Positions 23,451-35,296 of a DNA stretch of 64,000 bases are shown piece after piece. Source of the DNA: Nautilus pompilius (Eukaryota > Mollusca > Cephalopoda > Nautilida > Nautilidae). The notes under the pieces are model-generated. The model was not told the DNA's origin. It worked only from the letters and a program-made list of their open reading frames with translations, and did no database searches. Within the stretch, counting starts at the first letter, position 1; the number at the start of each line of letters is the position of its first letter. Where the stretch lies: contig JACATO010000970.1 in the NCBI GenBank assembly GCA_018389105.1, positions 5,001 to 69,000 of the forward strand, written 5' to 3'. The position numbers were made by a program, and so were the translations under genes.

Positions 23451-25081
23451 TTAAAAGCTACCCTTATTTGTCGAATATAAACAGTTGGTATTTTTTTTAT
23501 TAACAAACTATTGCTAACCAAATGTATTCCCCTTAATACCGAAAGTTTATTTGCATAAAGATAGCATGATTTGTTCTCTAAGTGTTAATTAAAATTACAT
23601 TAGATTCGGAAAACACTTACACTGAAAGGTTTACGAGGTACAAATTAATTATTACCTGGTTCCTTCTGCCATGCAACGTTTCTATACTCGGCGTGATAAA
23701 CAAATCATGGAAACAAAAGTATACGAGAACTTTTTAAAAGTACACTTGTAATATATTTTGTTAATTTTCTACGACTAAATAACAATAATAATAATCAAGC
23801 TACAACAAAAGGCAGCAGTGTGATTTTAATACTGCAGCAAACCAACGTAGACCTTTAATGATGGCAGCCATTCCCGGGCACACTACAAATTCTATCCTGC
23901 CAGGACCTTTCGGAAATAATTATCCGGCGATGACAGTGTAAAACATATTATTTATATAGATGAAGGCTCTAAATATGACCGCGGTGGAAAGTATGTAAAG
24001 TTTCCAAGGGTACTTTCTCATAAAGAAAGAGCGGGAAGAAGGCACGATGCAGGAACACGGAAGGTCGTCCATATGTCTGAGATGCATCAGGAAAAAAGGC
24101 ATCGAAGAAGCTGCAGATGAATTTTGCGAAAGCACGAACAGAAAAGTTAGGGCTTCGCTAATAAAGGGGATTTCTGAAGAAGCAGGCTTTTAGCGAAAAG
24201 GTTAGCAGTACGGGAGCCATTAAGACGAAGAAACAAGACAAAAAAAGAGAGAAGATTACCATCCTTCTAATTCTGCCAGAGTTGACGAGGTTTAACCACC
24301 AATGACAACAAAAAAAAATCAAATTTTATGTGGGAAAACAAAACAACTAAAGCTTTCGTGTTCCGCCGTTAATTACAAATCTTCCTCTTTAATTTACCAA
24401 CGTTGGCAACTGCTAATTTCTTTTCTATGTAAGTCGACTTTAGCTTAAAAGATGCACTGTCGTGAATTTTCCACTCGCATCTCATTCTTGCAAAATTTAT
24501 CCTGAGTGGTGCCGAGGAAGCATTTCGTGTTTACAGCCAAAACCTGATTTCTACTTCCCGTCACGCAGACGACATGCTCATGTCCCTTCGTCGGGCTTTC
24601 TTTGCATGATTGAACAAACGAGGCAATCTTGTTTTCACTGTAGAGACCGGAAGTATATTGGCAAACTTTCCTTCATAGACATCTTACGTATAAAAGAGAT
24701 ACAACATGTTAGTCTGTGTCGTAAACGTGGTTTCACCGGCTTAGGAAATGGCTGGCTGACGTCCTCTTTTCTTCGGCTTTGCTTTAATTTCGAGAAGTGT
24801 GGAGAAAACCTTTCCTCAACTCTCTCTCTCCATCTCTCTCTCCAAATCTCTCTCTCTCTCTCTGTGTGTGGGTGTCGCACCATCTCTCTCTCTCTCTCTC
24901 TCGAGCTCTCCTCGCTCTCTCTCCTCTCCTCTCTCTCTCTCTCTCTCTCCCCATCTCTCTCTCTCTCCATCTCCATCTCCATCTCCTCTCTCATCTCTCT
25001 CTCCTCTCGCTCTCTCTCTCTCTCTTCTGTCTCCCCATCTCTCTCTCTCTCTCTCCTCTCATCTCTCCTCTCTCTCTCTCG

Positions 25082-25114
<33 letters not shown>

Positions 25115-25241
25115 CCCTCTCTCTCTCTCCACTCTCCATCCTCTCCATCTCCATCTCCATCTCTCTCTCTCTCTCTCTCGCTCTCTCCTCTCTCGCTCTC
25201 TCTCTCTCTCCCATCTCTCTCTCCCATCCTCTCTCTCTCTA

Positions 25242-25303
<62 letters not shown>

Positions 25304-25334
25304 GCTTGTCTCCCCAGCTCTCTCTCCTCGCTCT

Positions 25335-25374
<40 letters not shown>

Positions 25375-25470
25375 CCATCTCTCTCTCTCTCTCTCTCTCC
25401 TCTCCTCCTCTCTCTCTCTCTCTTCTCTCTCCTATCTCTCTCTCTCTCTCTCTGTCTCCCCATCCTCTCT

Positions 25471-25533
<63 letters not shown>

Positions 25534-26160
25534 CTCTCCTCTCTCATCTCCATCTCCTGTCTCTCTTCTCTCGCTCTCTCTCGCTCTCTCTCGATCTCTC
25601 TCTCTCTCTCTCTTCTCTCATCTCTCTCCATTCCATCTCTCTCTCCATCTCTCTCCATCGCCATCTCTCTCTCCTCCATCTCATCTCTCTCCATCTCCAT
25701 CTCTCCATCTCTCTCTCCATCTCCATCTCTCTCTCTCTCCTCTCCATCTCTCTCCATCTCTCTCTCTCTCTCTCTCCCCCCCGACCGTCTTTTATACCCG
25801 TTCTTCTCACGAGAATGTCCCAAGCTCCGTCTTCCCTCGGTGGGAGGGAGGAGGAGGAGGGGGGGAATCTCGCGATCAGCTCGAAAAAGATAATATTAAC
25901 TGTCCTTCGGTGTCCCGCATTTTTCGCGCGAAAGAATGACGCTGCAGACGACCTCTGACCTTTACCAGAGGAGCTAAAATTAATCAAAGCAGACGACGAC
26001 TAACGGAGAGTCTCCCGAAACCATCAGTGCGAGACCTGTCATAAATATGTGTACACACACAGCATTGGAAATAAAATAATGGAAACAGAAGAAAAAATTA
26101 GGTATAAAATGCAAACAATGCACGATAGGATCACAGCTCATCGAATTGGTCCATAGAACG
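23451..26160. other. Spacer around the long CT tract
   Basis: At 23890-24290 the plus strand has a lysine-rich reading with several stops and no assignable homology. The 124 codons preceding the CT tract in its frame were also unrecognised. Confidence 0.4.
24820..25780. repeat. Very long CT-rich polypyrimidine tract (about 960 bp)
   Basis: Nearly uninterrupted pyrimidine on the plus strand: CT repeats mixed with CCATCTC and CGCTCTC units. The 498-, 380- and 364-codon Ser/Leu-rich ORFs here are artefacts of the dinucleotide repeat. Confidence 0.97.
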
Positions 26161-26185
26161 GTCACGTGTTGATATCGTACACCGT

Positions 26186-26270
26186 GATTGGTTGTCATGC
26201 AACCAATCAGAATGTGCCCTACACGCCTGCAGCATTATAAAAGTATAGACTGCGGTGCCATTGTAGTGAG
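26186..26270 (+). promoter_or_regulatory. Candidate promoter: inverted CCAAT pair plus TATA box
   Basis: GATTGGTTG (26186-26194) and its exact reverse complement CAACCAATC (26200-26208) form a 9-bp inverted repeat around five bases, giving two opposed CCAAT (NF-Y type) boxes. An E-box GTCACGTG lies just upstream at 26161. TATAAAAG follows at 26236-26243 and an initiator-like CCATTGT near 26259-26265. This is a compact, well-ordered core promoter architecture, though no confirmed gene follows. Confidence 0.4.
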
Positions 26271-26382
26271 GCGAACGTTGTAGTGTATTCCATGACACCC
26301 GGGAGGAAATAACACATGAGAAGCGAGTAAAGGTAATTCCGTGCGGCAGACTGCAGCTTAACTTTACCTTTCAGAAAGAGCT

Positions 26383-26781
26383 ATGGAATACGTGAAACCG
26401 GTGCCGTTGGAAAGGAACGGAATCGAGAGAGAGAGAGAGAAGCCCAAAGCCTCCAGTAGAGAATGGCCCAGCCGCGAGCCACGGCTGTTAGGGTTTCTTC
26501 AAGATCAGTGGGAAGTGCTTTTAGCTGGGGTGCATAGCTGCCTGAAGACCTATCCAGCGGAGAGGAAATCAATAGGCAGCAGGAATGGAACAACGCGAAG
26601 AAGAAATCTCGGAAAGAGGGGGGGGATTTTACCGATGAGGCCAAGTTCCAACTGTCTGGCAATGGTCAACGATAGTTTGTTCGATGGTCGACCGGGACTG
26701 ACCAGCCTTCAACGCTCCAGTGGGGTGGATCGATGCAAGTGTGCGAATGTATACCAACCGAGGTGTCAAAGATATGCATAA
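26383..26781 (+). CDS. Unrecognised 132-codon ORF downstream of the CCAAT/TATA promoter candidate
   Basis: The ORF starts about 115 bases after the putative initiator, behind a short upstream ATG frame. The product is basic, with arginine-rich parts (RNGTTRRR near the middle) and late cysteines (C-K-C, then C). No family, signal peptide or membrane segment was recognised. The region is GC-richer than its surroundings, but an overlapping 93-codon antisense ORF exists, so composition alone could explain the openness. It may be a first exon, a transcribed non-coding region or chance. Confidence 0.2.
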   Translation: MEYVKPVPLERNGIEREREKPKASSREWPSREPRLLGFLQDQWEVLLAGVHSCLKTYPAERKSIGSRNGTTRRRNLGKRGGILPMRPSSNCLAMVNDSLFDGRPGLTSLQRSSGVDRCKCANVYQPRCQRYA

Positions 26782-28052
26782 ACTCGAAGGTATATCGACG
26801 GCCAAGTAGGTACAAGGCAGGTTCCTATGCATCATACATGTTTCTCATTTGTACTCATTATTTGTGCATATTCCGTGTGTGCTACCATAATATTTCCAAT
26901 ACTTTATAGTTGTGCCGAACGGGAAATCAGAATTTCGTAAAATTCATCCTTCTTTTGTAAAATTCTTAACAAACGTGGTGGCAGATTACCGAGAAATCTT
27001 TGACGATTCTTAAAGAAAATGCGGTAAATCATTCACTGCATGAATACAGATGCCTAACAGATTATTATACGAACCACAGCCAGTTCTATCCTTTTTATTT
27101 TCGATACTGAAAAGTTGCGTGTCTTAATGTTACCTTGAAAATATGGTGACAAACAGAATACGCATGAAGTTTTTAATAATTATGAGACAGAAAGAATAAA
27201 GCTGGAGGCATTATCGAGAGAACGAAGAATTCGAAAAGATAAAAGGATCGTCTTCGAGAAATTGCGAGGTACCTTTTACGCAATAATCACGAATTAAGAT
27301 GAGAATTTTTAATTGCCAATTTTTAACAACGGTGCCCTCAGCGAATGCTTTCTTTCGCGATAAACTGGTTAGATGGAACAAATTTCTATTCTTCTGAAAT
27401 TTCTAAAAATTGCATTTTCTTTGGGTTTTTTTTCTTTTAAATTAATCTTTGTTGTCCGGAAACTACTTAATTTTGTTGCTAATTCTCCAACGATTTTCTC
27501 TGAAGGCGATCTTTTCCCAATAGCTCTACTGTTTTCTAGGATTCCTGCCTCTATTTTTATTGTTCCGGTTCCTGGAAAACAAGTACAATCATTTCAAATG
27601 GAAAGACGGCACCCTTCCCTCGAGATCATCGCCTGTGATTTTACGCATTTATCGGCAAGCAAAAGTTCAGCGAAAAAATTCCTGGGCTTCCGCAGACGGA
27701 CTTCTTCATAATTCCGTCGATCACGCTACTGTGTCTCTACACAAAATCCGGCGATGGGAGCTCTGTCAAGCATTCTACGCGGCCGATGTATAAAACCAGC
27801 CATTAAGCTAAGTAAACAACTGTTTCGCCATAGTGACGACGACGATGAGGAGGATGATTAATCGTCTCTTCAGATGAATTTTTATCGTTTTGCACGAATC
27901 TGCGCCGACAGACGAACACTGGTCGGGAAAGAATGGTGAATTCAGGCATCAGATTTACTAATGTCTACAGTTATTTACTGACTTAATAATAACGACGAAC
28001 GGTTGTATGTAGCACGGTGAACGTGCTTGAGCGTGTCAGTGTTCTATAGTAA

Positions 28053-28123
28053 CCTCTCTCTCTCTCTCTCTCCTCTTCTCTCTTGTACTGACGTCATCTC
28101 TCTCTCTCTCTTCTTCTTTCTCT

Positions 28124-28155
<32 letters not shown>

Positions 28156-28210
28156 GTTGTACTGACGTTTCATATCTCTTCTCCCTCGCCCTCTCTCTGT
28201 ACTGACGTCA

Positions 28211-28282
<72 letters not shown>

Positions 28283-28497
28283 GTACTGACGTCATCTCTC
28301 TCTCTCCCTCCACACCTCGCCTGTACTGACGTAATCTATCTATCTCTATCTCTCTCCCTACTCTCTCTCTCTCTCTCTCTCTCTCGATATCTGGACGACG
28401 TGAATCTCGCTCTAGCTGCATCTCCCTCTCCCTATTTCTCTCTCTGTACTGACGTCATCTCTCTCTCTCCCTCCCCCTCTTCTCTGTACTGACGTCA

Positions 28498-28563
<66 letters not shown>

Positions 28564-28611
28564 CTGACGTCATCTCTCTCTCTCCCTCCCCCTCTCTCTG
28601 TACTGACGTCA

Positions 28612-28651
<40 letters not shown>
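28053..28651. repeat. (CT)n array with embedded TGTACTGACGTCAT units
   Basis: About seven perfect TGACGTCA octamers, each in the longer context TGTACTGACGTCAT, are separated by CT runs of varying length. Degenerate copies have TGACGTTT and TGACGTAA. Confidence 0.97.
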
Positions 28652-28959
28652 GATCTATCAGTCAGAACTAAATTAGAAATGTAACCCATAAATATAGTTC
28701 CACCATTGTACTCGTAATGAAAAAAGATAAGCATAATATGTAATTACACTGTAAGAATCCAGAAGCTTTTAATTTTTGCCCTCGAGTTCAGTTTCTTGCC
28801 CTCGCTTCTTCGCATACATACATTATATGAAGAGTGTGTTAGGTGTAAATATTAAAAGGCGTCCAGATTACAAATTATTCTTGATTTATAACCGAAAAAA
28901 ATAGAAAACTCGTTAAATGAATCTAAACAAAGTTTGGTGAGATGGGGGGGTTCGGGCAA

Positions 28960-29045
28960 ATACATCTCTTAGCTAGCGAATGCTGTAGGACACCAAACGC
29001 GACTTGAACCGACAAACAGAAATGCTAGTGAGACTAATGTCCAGT
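28960..29045 (-). mobile_element. Weak tRNA-like (SINE head) fragment
   Basis: On the minus strand GGTTCAAGTCGC (28999-29010) resembles a B box, and TAGTCTCACTAGCA about 20-35 bases upstream resembles an A box. No tail or target duplication is visible, and a chance match is quite possible. Confidence 0.25.
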
Positions 29046-30599
29046 TCTGTCCTGTCCAGTCTAGCAGTTGTCAGAAAATTGTTCTGGGCAGGAATAAACC
29101 ATCATGCACTAATCTCGTTCGCTTTCTCGCTATCTAACCTTAACTTGACCGGTGTCGAGACGTTTGTACACGCTAAACTTAGTTCCGGAAGTTGTGACAT
29201 AGCGACGTGAAGGAAATACAAATTGTAGCCCGTCTAGTCATTTTAAAAATTAAAGTTATATTTTGCTATAAAAGTTATAGCAAAAAGTGTAAAACGGAGT
29301 TCAACTCTATCACGTTACGTAAAAGTATTAAGATATGACATATGCATTTGTAATCATTATTGCGTGACAACTACTAAATTAGATAGCTTCCTGCCTCTTT
29401 GTAGCAGCCAGACTAAACTTATCTGATTTCTCCATATTATTTCTGTCCACTGCTCATTAGTCATGCGATAAGATGAGGCCTGACGAACTTCTGGCTCATA
29501 AACATTGGAACAATGAACATTATATGCTAATCAGTAATAAATGAGGTCAGGTAAACTCTAGCCCATCAAAGAGGTTGGAAAGTCGGAATATATAAAGCCT
29601 AGAACAGAAAGTTTTTACTAAATTGGACGTAGATCAAATAATATCAGTCTGATAGTTCTACCCCTGTACCACCGTCCCCTCTTGAAATCATGTGAAGTGA
29701 TTAAGTTCACGGAAGTACTCGCTTAGTAGCATTTATATTGCTTTATAATAAATATGGCAATGGATGTGAGACATATTTTATTAGCCTCAATTAATTCAAA
29801 AGAACGATGGCCATTTCTTAATTTTTGGCATGGCGGGTACAAGGTAACAGTCACCCATTTCTTTATAACTGTAAACGAACCAATTTAATCCACAAGGAAA
29901 AACAACGTCTTAATATAAATAAATTTGATGTAAAGACCGTCTTTATTTGTAACTGCCATTAAGTATCATGTAAAGTTCTATTTTTATTTGTAAGTTACAG
30001 TAAATGTCAAATAAAACCTATTAAATCTGAAGAATTGTCACACCAGTCATTATAAATAAACAGCAGTAAATATCAAAGTCTATTCTTACTTGTAAAGTTA
30101 CTCATCTGTTATGTAAATATAGACTTTAATGAGTAAACACTGTACGAGATTTCCAGTGACCTTCACATTGACGGTAAGATTTTCAGAAGTAGTAAAAGTG
30201 TAAATAACTTAAATAATTGTTCTCTAGAAGGAATGGGAATTTTTTACACCTTAATGGACACATCAACGCGCTTCGCAAAAAAATATTTTTAGTCTCTGCC
30301 TTAAGAAAACAAAAAAAAAAGCGTGGCATTGACGCTGACATCAGTAAACACACCAGATAAACACGATATTTCATTTTTGTTAGCATATTTGTTTTAAAGA
30401 GCTACGTTACAAATGGGTAGCCGTAACCCTTTGCCAGATTAAGGGGGCACCACCACTGATAGAAAGAAGCCCGACAATCATAGACCCAGGTGGCGCTACA
30501 TTTAAACGAGCACATCCGGCCCAGATTCTCGCTGACGTCACGCAACATATCTCTGATGGCGTTTGTGTCGGGGTAAATACAGGAGAGACTCTAAAACGT

Positions 30600-30775
30600 A
30601 ATGTGCGGGAAGATCAAGCAAAGTGAACGGCCCAAGACACCAAAATTATTTACAAGACCTAGCGATAACTGATGAGTAGCAGACGCCAAATGGCTGGGAT
30701 TCGAAACCCTTGTGATACATGGCAGCGGTCAACAGTCTCCACGACTACTAGTGTAGTGTATGCAACCGATGAAGG
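30600..30775 (-). mobile_element. tRNA-derived SINE-like head
   Basis: On the minus strand a clear B-box-like GGGTTTCGAATCCC (30696-30709) follows, at about 35 bases, an A-box-like CTAGTAGTCGTGGAGA (30737-30752). The 3' boundary and tail could not be placed. Confidence 0.4.
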
Positions 30776-31026
30776 CCTCCGTCATCTGGCACCTGATGAC
30801 GCGTGGTATACAGAATGAAACTTTTCTATGGGTCTGAGGTTTTTTAAAACAATTTTACATCCTTCGTGCTCCACTTTATGAATCGCCTTAACGCGTATTT
30901 ATGCGTTCTTATCCAGCAAAGCACAGGATATTTATGAGGAGATGCTTCAGTACATTCTGGTTGTTTGTCACAGACTTGGATTTTATTTTCCTGGACCCTA
31001 TGACTGTTTTCAACGATTTTGAGAAA

Positions 31027-31770
31027 ACTATGTTGAATGCTGCAGCCGTCTGTGCTGGGTGCCCACGTGACTCGCTATAGTTGTTTTCACTATGTTGAAT
31101 GCTGCAGCCGTCTGTGCTTGGTGCCCACGTGACTCGCTATAGTTGTTTTCACTATTTTGAATGCTGCAGCCGTCTGTGCTGGGTGCCCACGTGACTCGCT
31201 ATAGTTGTTTTCACTATGTTGAATGCTGCAGCCGTCTGTGCTGGGTGCCCACGTGACTCGCTATAGTTGTTTTCACTATGTTGAATGCTGCAGCCATCCG
31301 TGCTGGGTGCCCACGTGACTCGCTATAGTTGTTTTCACTATGTTGAATGCTGCAGCCATCCGTGCTGGGTGCCCACGTGACTCGCTATAGTTGTTTTCAC
31401 TATGTTGAATGCTGCAGCCGTCTGTGCTTGGTGCCCACGTGACTCGCTATAGTTGTTTTCACTATGTTGAATGCTGCAGCCATCCGTGCTGGGTGTCCAC
31501 GTGACTCGCTATAGTTGTTTTCACTATGTTGAATGCTGCAGCCGTCTGTGCTGGGTGCCCACGTGACTCGCTATAGTTGTTTTCACTATGTTGAATGCTG
31601 CAGCCATCCGTGCTGGGTGCCCACGTGACTCGCTATAGTTGTTTTCACTATGTTGAATGCTGCAGCCGTCTGTGCTGGGTGCCCACGTGACTCGCTATAG
31701 TTGTTTTCACTATGTTGAATGCTGCAGCCGTCTGTGCTGGGTGCCCACGTGACTCGCTATAGTTGTTTTC
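31027..31770. repeat. 62-bp minisatellite array, exactly twelve copies
   Basis: The array is 744 bp, exactly 12 x 62. Each unit holds CTGCAGCC and CACGTGACTCGC. Two main sequence variants, CCGTCTGTG and CCATCCGTG, are interspersed, plus minor ones (GCTTGG, GTGTCC). There are no indels between copies, which points to recent homogenisation. Confidence 0.97.
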
Positions 31771-33556
31771 ACCATCTTACTCAAGCGATTTGGACAAAGG
31801 TTCAAGAGTTAAGACCGCCAGTTCGGTACCGCGAAGATGAAGCAATCAAACGTTTCCATCACAAGCACTTCTTCTTCTTCGTGTCCCTCCCATTTTTCTA
31901 AACCTGTACTCTGGAATGTCCGTAACCTTGCTTTGAACAATAAGGAAGAAACAGGCGACTCGCGTGAGGCGTTTAACACCGATTTTCAACAAGTACAGCT
32001 TTGTAGACCGTCGCTGACAGCATTCGTGAGGAGTCTGTCCGTACAGCTTTCGTAGAGAGTGTATGAGCATTGGGTGATCACGGCAACCATCATTTCAAAG
32101 AGGAGTGCGACACAACCTGCGCCACGTCAAGTCAGATGGCCGCCAAACCGCACACAAGTTCCTACCACTTAATTGCTTAATCGTGTGTTATATCTGAAGT
32201 TCATCGTCTGAATTAACCCTTACACCCCTAAAATTTATTTCCAATTTACATATTTTCTTTGATAAAAGCTGTGTTAAACGAAGAAGAGTTTGTGATGATT
32301 ATTTGAGGAATTTATTCTTTAAACGAGAGACGAAAATGAAGAGGCGGAAAGAAATCCACGAGGCCGGAAGGTGAGGAGAAAAGGGAGAAGAAACCATGGA
32401 AGAGTGGCGGTCTCAGCAGTCCCGCACATACCCTACGACACCCATCGGATTGGGAATTAGCTGGAAAGCCTCAGATTTACTCGTTCCTAATCAACGAAGT
32501 ATGCAATATTGCAGACTCTCAGTAATAAAGCAAGCCTTTATTAGAGATCTACATATTCTCTTCTTTTTTCAGTACACTTTTATGTATTTCTGTGTTTCCC
32601 TGCCTGTGGCGTCTCGGATCTTACGGCTAAAATACAACTAGGTCTGTTGTTTCAGGGAATTCGCCTACAATTATCACCGTCCGCCGGTTAGAGACAGCAG
32701 CGAAAACATCAGCATCAACAACAATAACAACTACAACCATTCTCAGAAACAGAAAGCAAAAATACTCACGGAACCCCTCGTGCCGCTGTTTTCTTTTCTA
32801 TCCGTTTCCTCTCCTCTGCCTTTCCCGACTTAAAAAGTGGCTGCGATGTTCTATCTCACCAGATCGAACCTCTGCGGCTGAGCCGCTGAACGGATCTGCC
32901 CGTCTTTCCAACACCGGCGACAGATTCCGCTATGTGACACCAGTGATCTATATTTGGCCAGGATTTTGCATCATGCATGCATGATGAGTTAGATATCTAA
33001 CTGGTTTATAAGGCTTTGTGATAAATCAATTAATTAGAATATATTTCGTGTGTTCGATACAGCAGAGTAAGCCGCTTGACTATTTTATACACTAAAAATC
33101 AATAGATGCAAAGAAAATATATTCTAGTTATCCATATCAATATATAATTAAGTACACTCGCATACAGATAGGATTCCACATTATTGGTACACGTTAAGTT
33201 AAAAGATAGATAAACTGGGGAGGTTAAAGAGACTAACCGTTGTTTTTTTGAGTAGTTTAGTGGGGGAAAAACTGTTTCATGCTTTTAGAGCTTTCAAAGC
33301 CAAATTTAAGTTTTGTTCAGAGTTCTTAGCATCCAAAGCAATTAACAATTTCCGCTTTGCTTTATAAAGGGGTGGGGAGATAATGCCTTTTAGTTTTTTT
33401 TATAGTTTTTTGGTAGTATGCCTTAACGTTATCCATATCAGAAGATCCATTTGCAGGGAGTATTTGTGTAGTCCAAGTGCGCTAACCAGACAGCAGATTT
33501 AGCAAAGTGGTGCCCGCTTTTTGCTGAATCAGAACCTTGTTCGACATCTAGCCAGT

Positions 33557-33580
33557 AGTCTCTCTCCATCTCTCTCTCCA

Positions 33581-33611
<31 letters not shown>

Positions 33612-34076
33612 GTACTGACATAATCTCTCTCTGTACTGACGTCATCTCTCTCTTTATTTAATGACATAATCTCTCTCTGTACTGACGTCATATCTCTCTT
33701 TATTTACTGACATAATCTCTCTCTGTACTGACGTCATCTCTCTCTTTATTTAATGACATAATCTCTCTCTGTACTGACGTCATCTCTCTCTTTATTTAAT
33801 GACATAATCTCTCTCTGTACTGACGTCATCTCTCTCTTTATTTACTGACATAATCTCTCTCTGTACTGACGTCATCTCTCTCTTTATTTAATGACATAAT
33901 CTCTCTCTGTACTGACGTCATCTATCTCTTTATTTACTGACATAATCTCTCTCTGTACTGACGTCATATCTCTCTTTATTTACTGACATAATCTCTCTCT
34001 GTGTACTGACGTCATCTCTCTCTCTGTACTGACGTCATATCTCTCTTTATTTACTGACATAATCTCTCTCTCTCTT
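33557..34076. repeat. 46-bp tandem array in (CT)n: alternating TGACGTCA and TGACATAA
   Basis: TGTACTGACGTCA recurs at 33632, 33678, 33724, 33770 and on to about 34030 (about ten copies). Between copies lies TTTATTTAATGACATAA or its TTTACTGACATAA variant. Confidence 0.96.
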
Positions 34077-34614
34077 CGCTAATGGAAGGAATTCTTTCCC
34101 ACTTGAAATTGGTCAGCCTGGTTGTGCGCAGTCGTTGGACACCACGGAGTGGCTTCTTCGTCTATTCTCTAAATCACGGCTCTCACCTCTGCTTTGTTTT
34201 CTACGAGTGACTACGTTCAAACGCGGTATTTTAGACTGCGATAGCTTCGTGCCTGTTTCTGACCTTTATGTTGCTGTATGCTGACTTAAACGATAAACAC
34301 ACGCACAGTCGCAGGAAGCATGTAGATCATGTCTTCATTGGAATCTTCACGACTTTCTAATGCCTACTGAAATATGAAATGTCGGTTAACTTTAAGTGGC
34401 ATTACAAAGTGCTAATCAAATACTCTTCTCTTAAAAATAGGCAAATTTTTTTTTAAAAAAAAATAAAAGGATCCGGTAAACGTTCTCTAACTAAAGGCAT
34501 CTTTCAGCTGTGTGGCAGCTAACACAAGGGTTCTGCTTGATTAGCAAATGCCAGCAAAGGTCGTGAGAATGATGAACGTTACAGGTCCCTGACTAACCAG
34601 CAAATGTAGGAAAT

Positions 34615-34656
34615 AAACTCGAGATCTCTTTGAACAAACTCGAGATCTCTTTGAAC
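34615..34656. repeat. 21-bp perfect tandem duplication
   Basis: A 21-bp unit containing CTCGAGATCTC occurs twice back to back without mismatch, consistent with a recent slippage duplication. Confidence 0.9.
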
Positions 34657-35296
34657 AGGAGACAAATTGAAACTGTTTCCGGTCGTTTCCGTAAGACGCA
34701 ATCAAGGGGCAAATATTCTAAAACTTGTTTTGTTGTAAATCATTTGCTACCCACTGAGAAAAGATATTAAAAGTATGGTTAAGTTTTTGAAGTAAAAAAT
34801 GTTGAGTGCAAAAGCCAACAACGACAACTTTTCAGCGCTGTCTTCTCGCGTCCAGGTAAAACTTTAGCGTCTTGTAAATGTTTCTAAAAGAAAACAAAAA
34901 TAAAAAAAACATTTGAATGGAAATTCTCTGTCTTCATTGATAATTGTTTTAACAGTTTTTATTCGTCATTTACTTCCTAACTGGTTTGCCACTTTGATCT
35001 ATTTGGATGTCGATGATCATGATGCAGTTCTTGGAATTTGTCAGTTTCGTTGAAATAGGTCTAAAAATCAACTTCTCTTGACAAATTTATTTTCCTTTTG
35101 AATGATTTAGCAGCTGAAAACGAACGTTTATTTTCAATTTTTGATTCCTAATTTTCTTAATTGATCTTATTGTTCTCCTCATACACTCTTATTATACTCA
35201 GTTGTTCGTCAAGTCTTCTGTTACTTTTTCCTCTTCAAACTGAACTTTTTTATTATTAAGAGTTTAAAAGCCAGAAGATCTTTAAAAACAAAACAT

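Larger units (their letters stand above)
26782..30599. other. AT-rich spacer around the CT/CRE array
   Basis: A 112-codon ORF at 27373-27711 has a hydrophobic start but no recognised motif. A TATATAAAG string near 29589 has no supporting exon signals. Confidence 0.4.

Noticed and set aside
23890-24290. Lysine-rich plus-strand readings suggestive of a ribosomal-protein retrocopy
   Set aside because: No alignment to a specific ribosomal protein could be made by eye, and several stops interrupt it.
24462-25958. 498-codon ORF and overlapping 380- and 364-codon ORFs rich in Ser and Leu
   Set aside because: They run through a CT microsatellite, which is open in all plus frames; the preceding unique codons show no recognisable protein.
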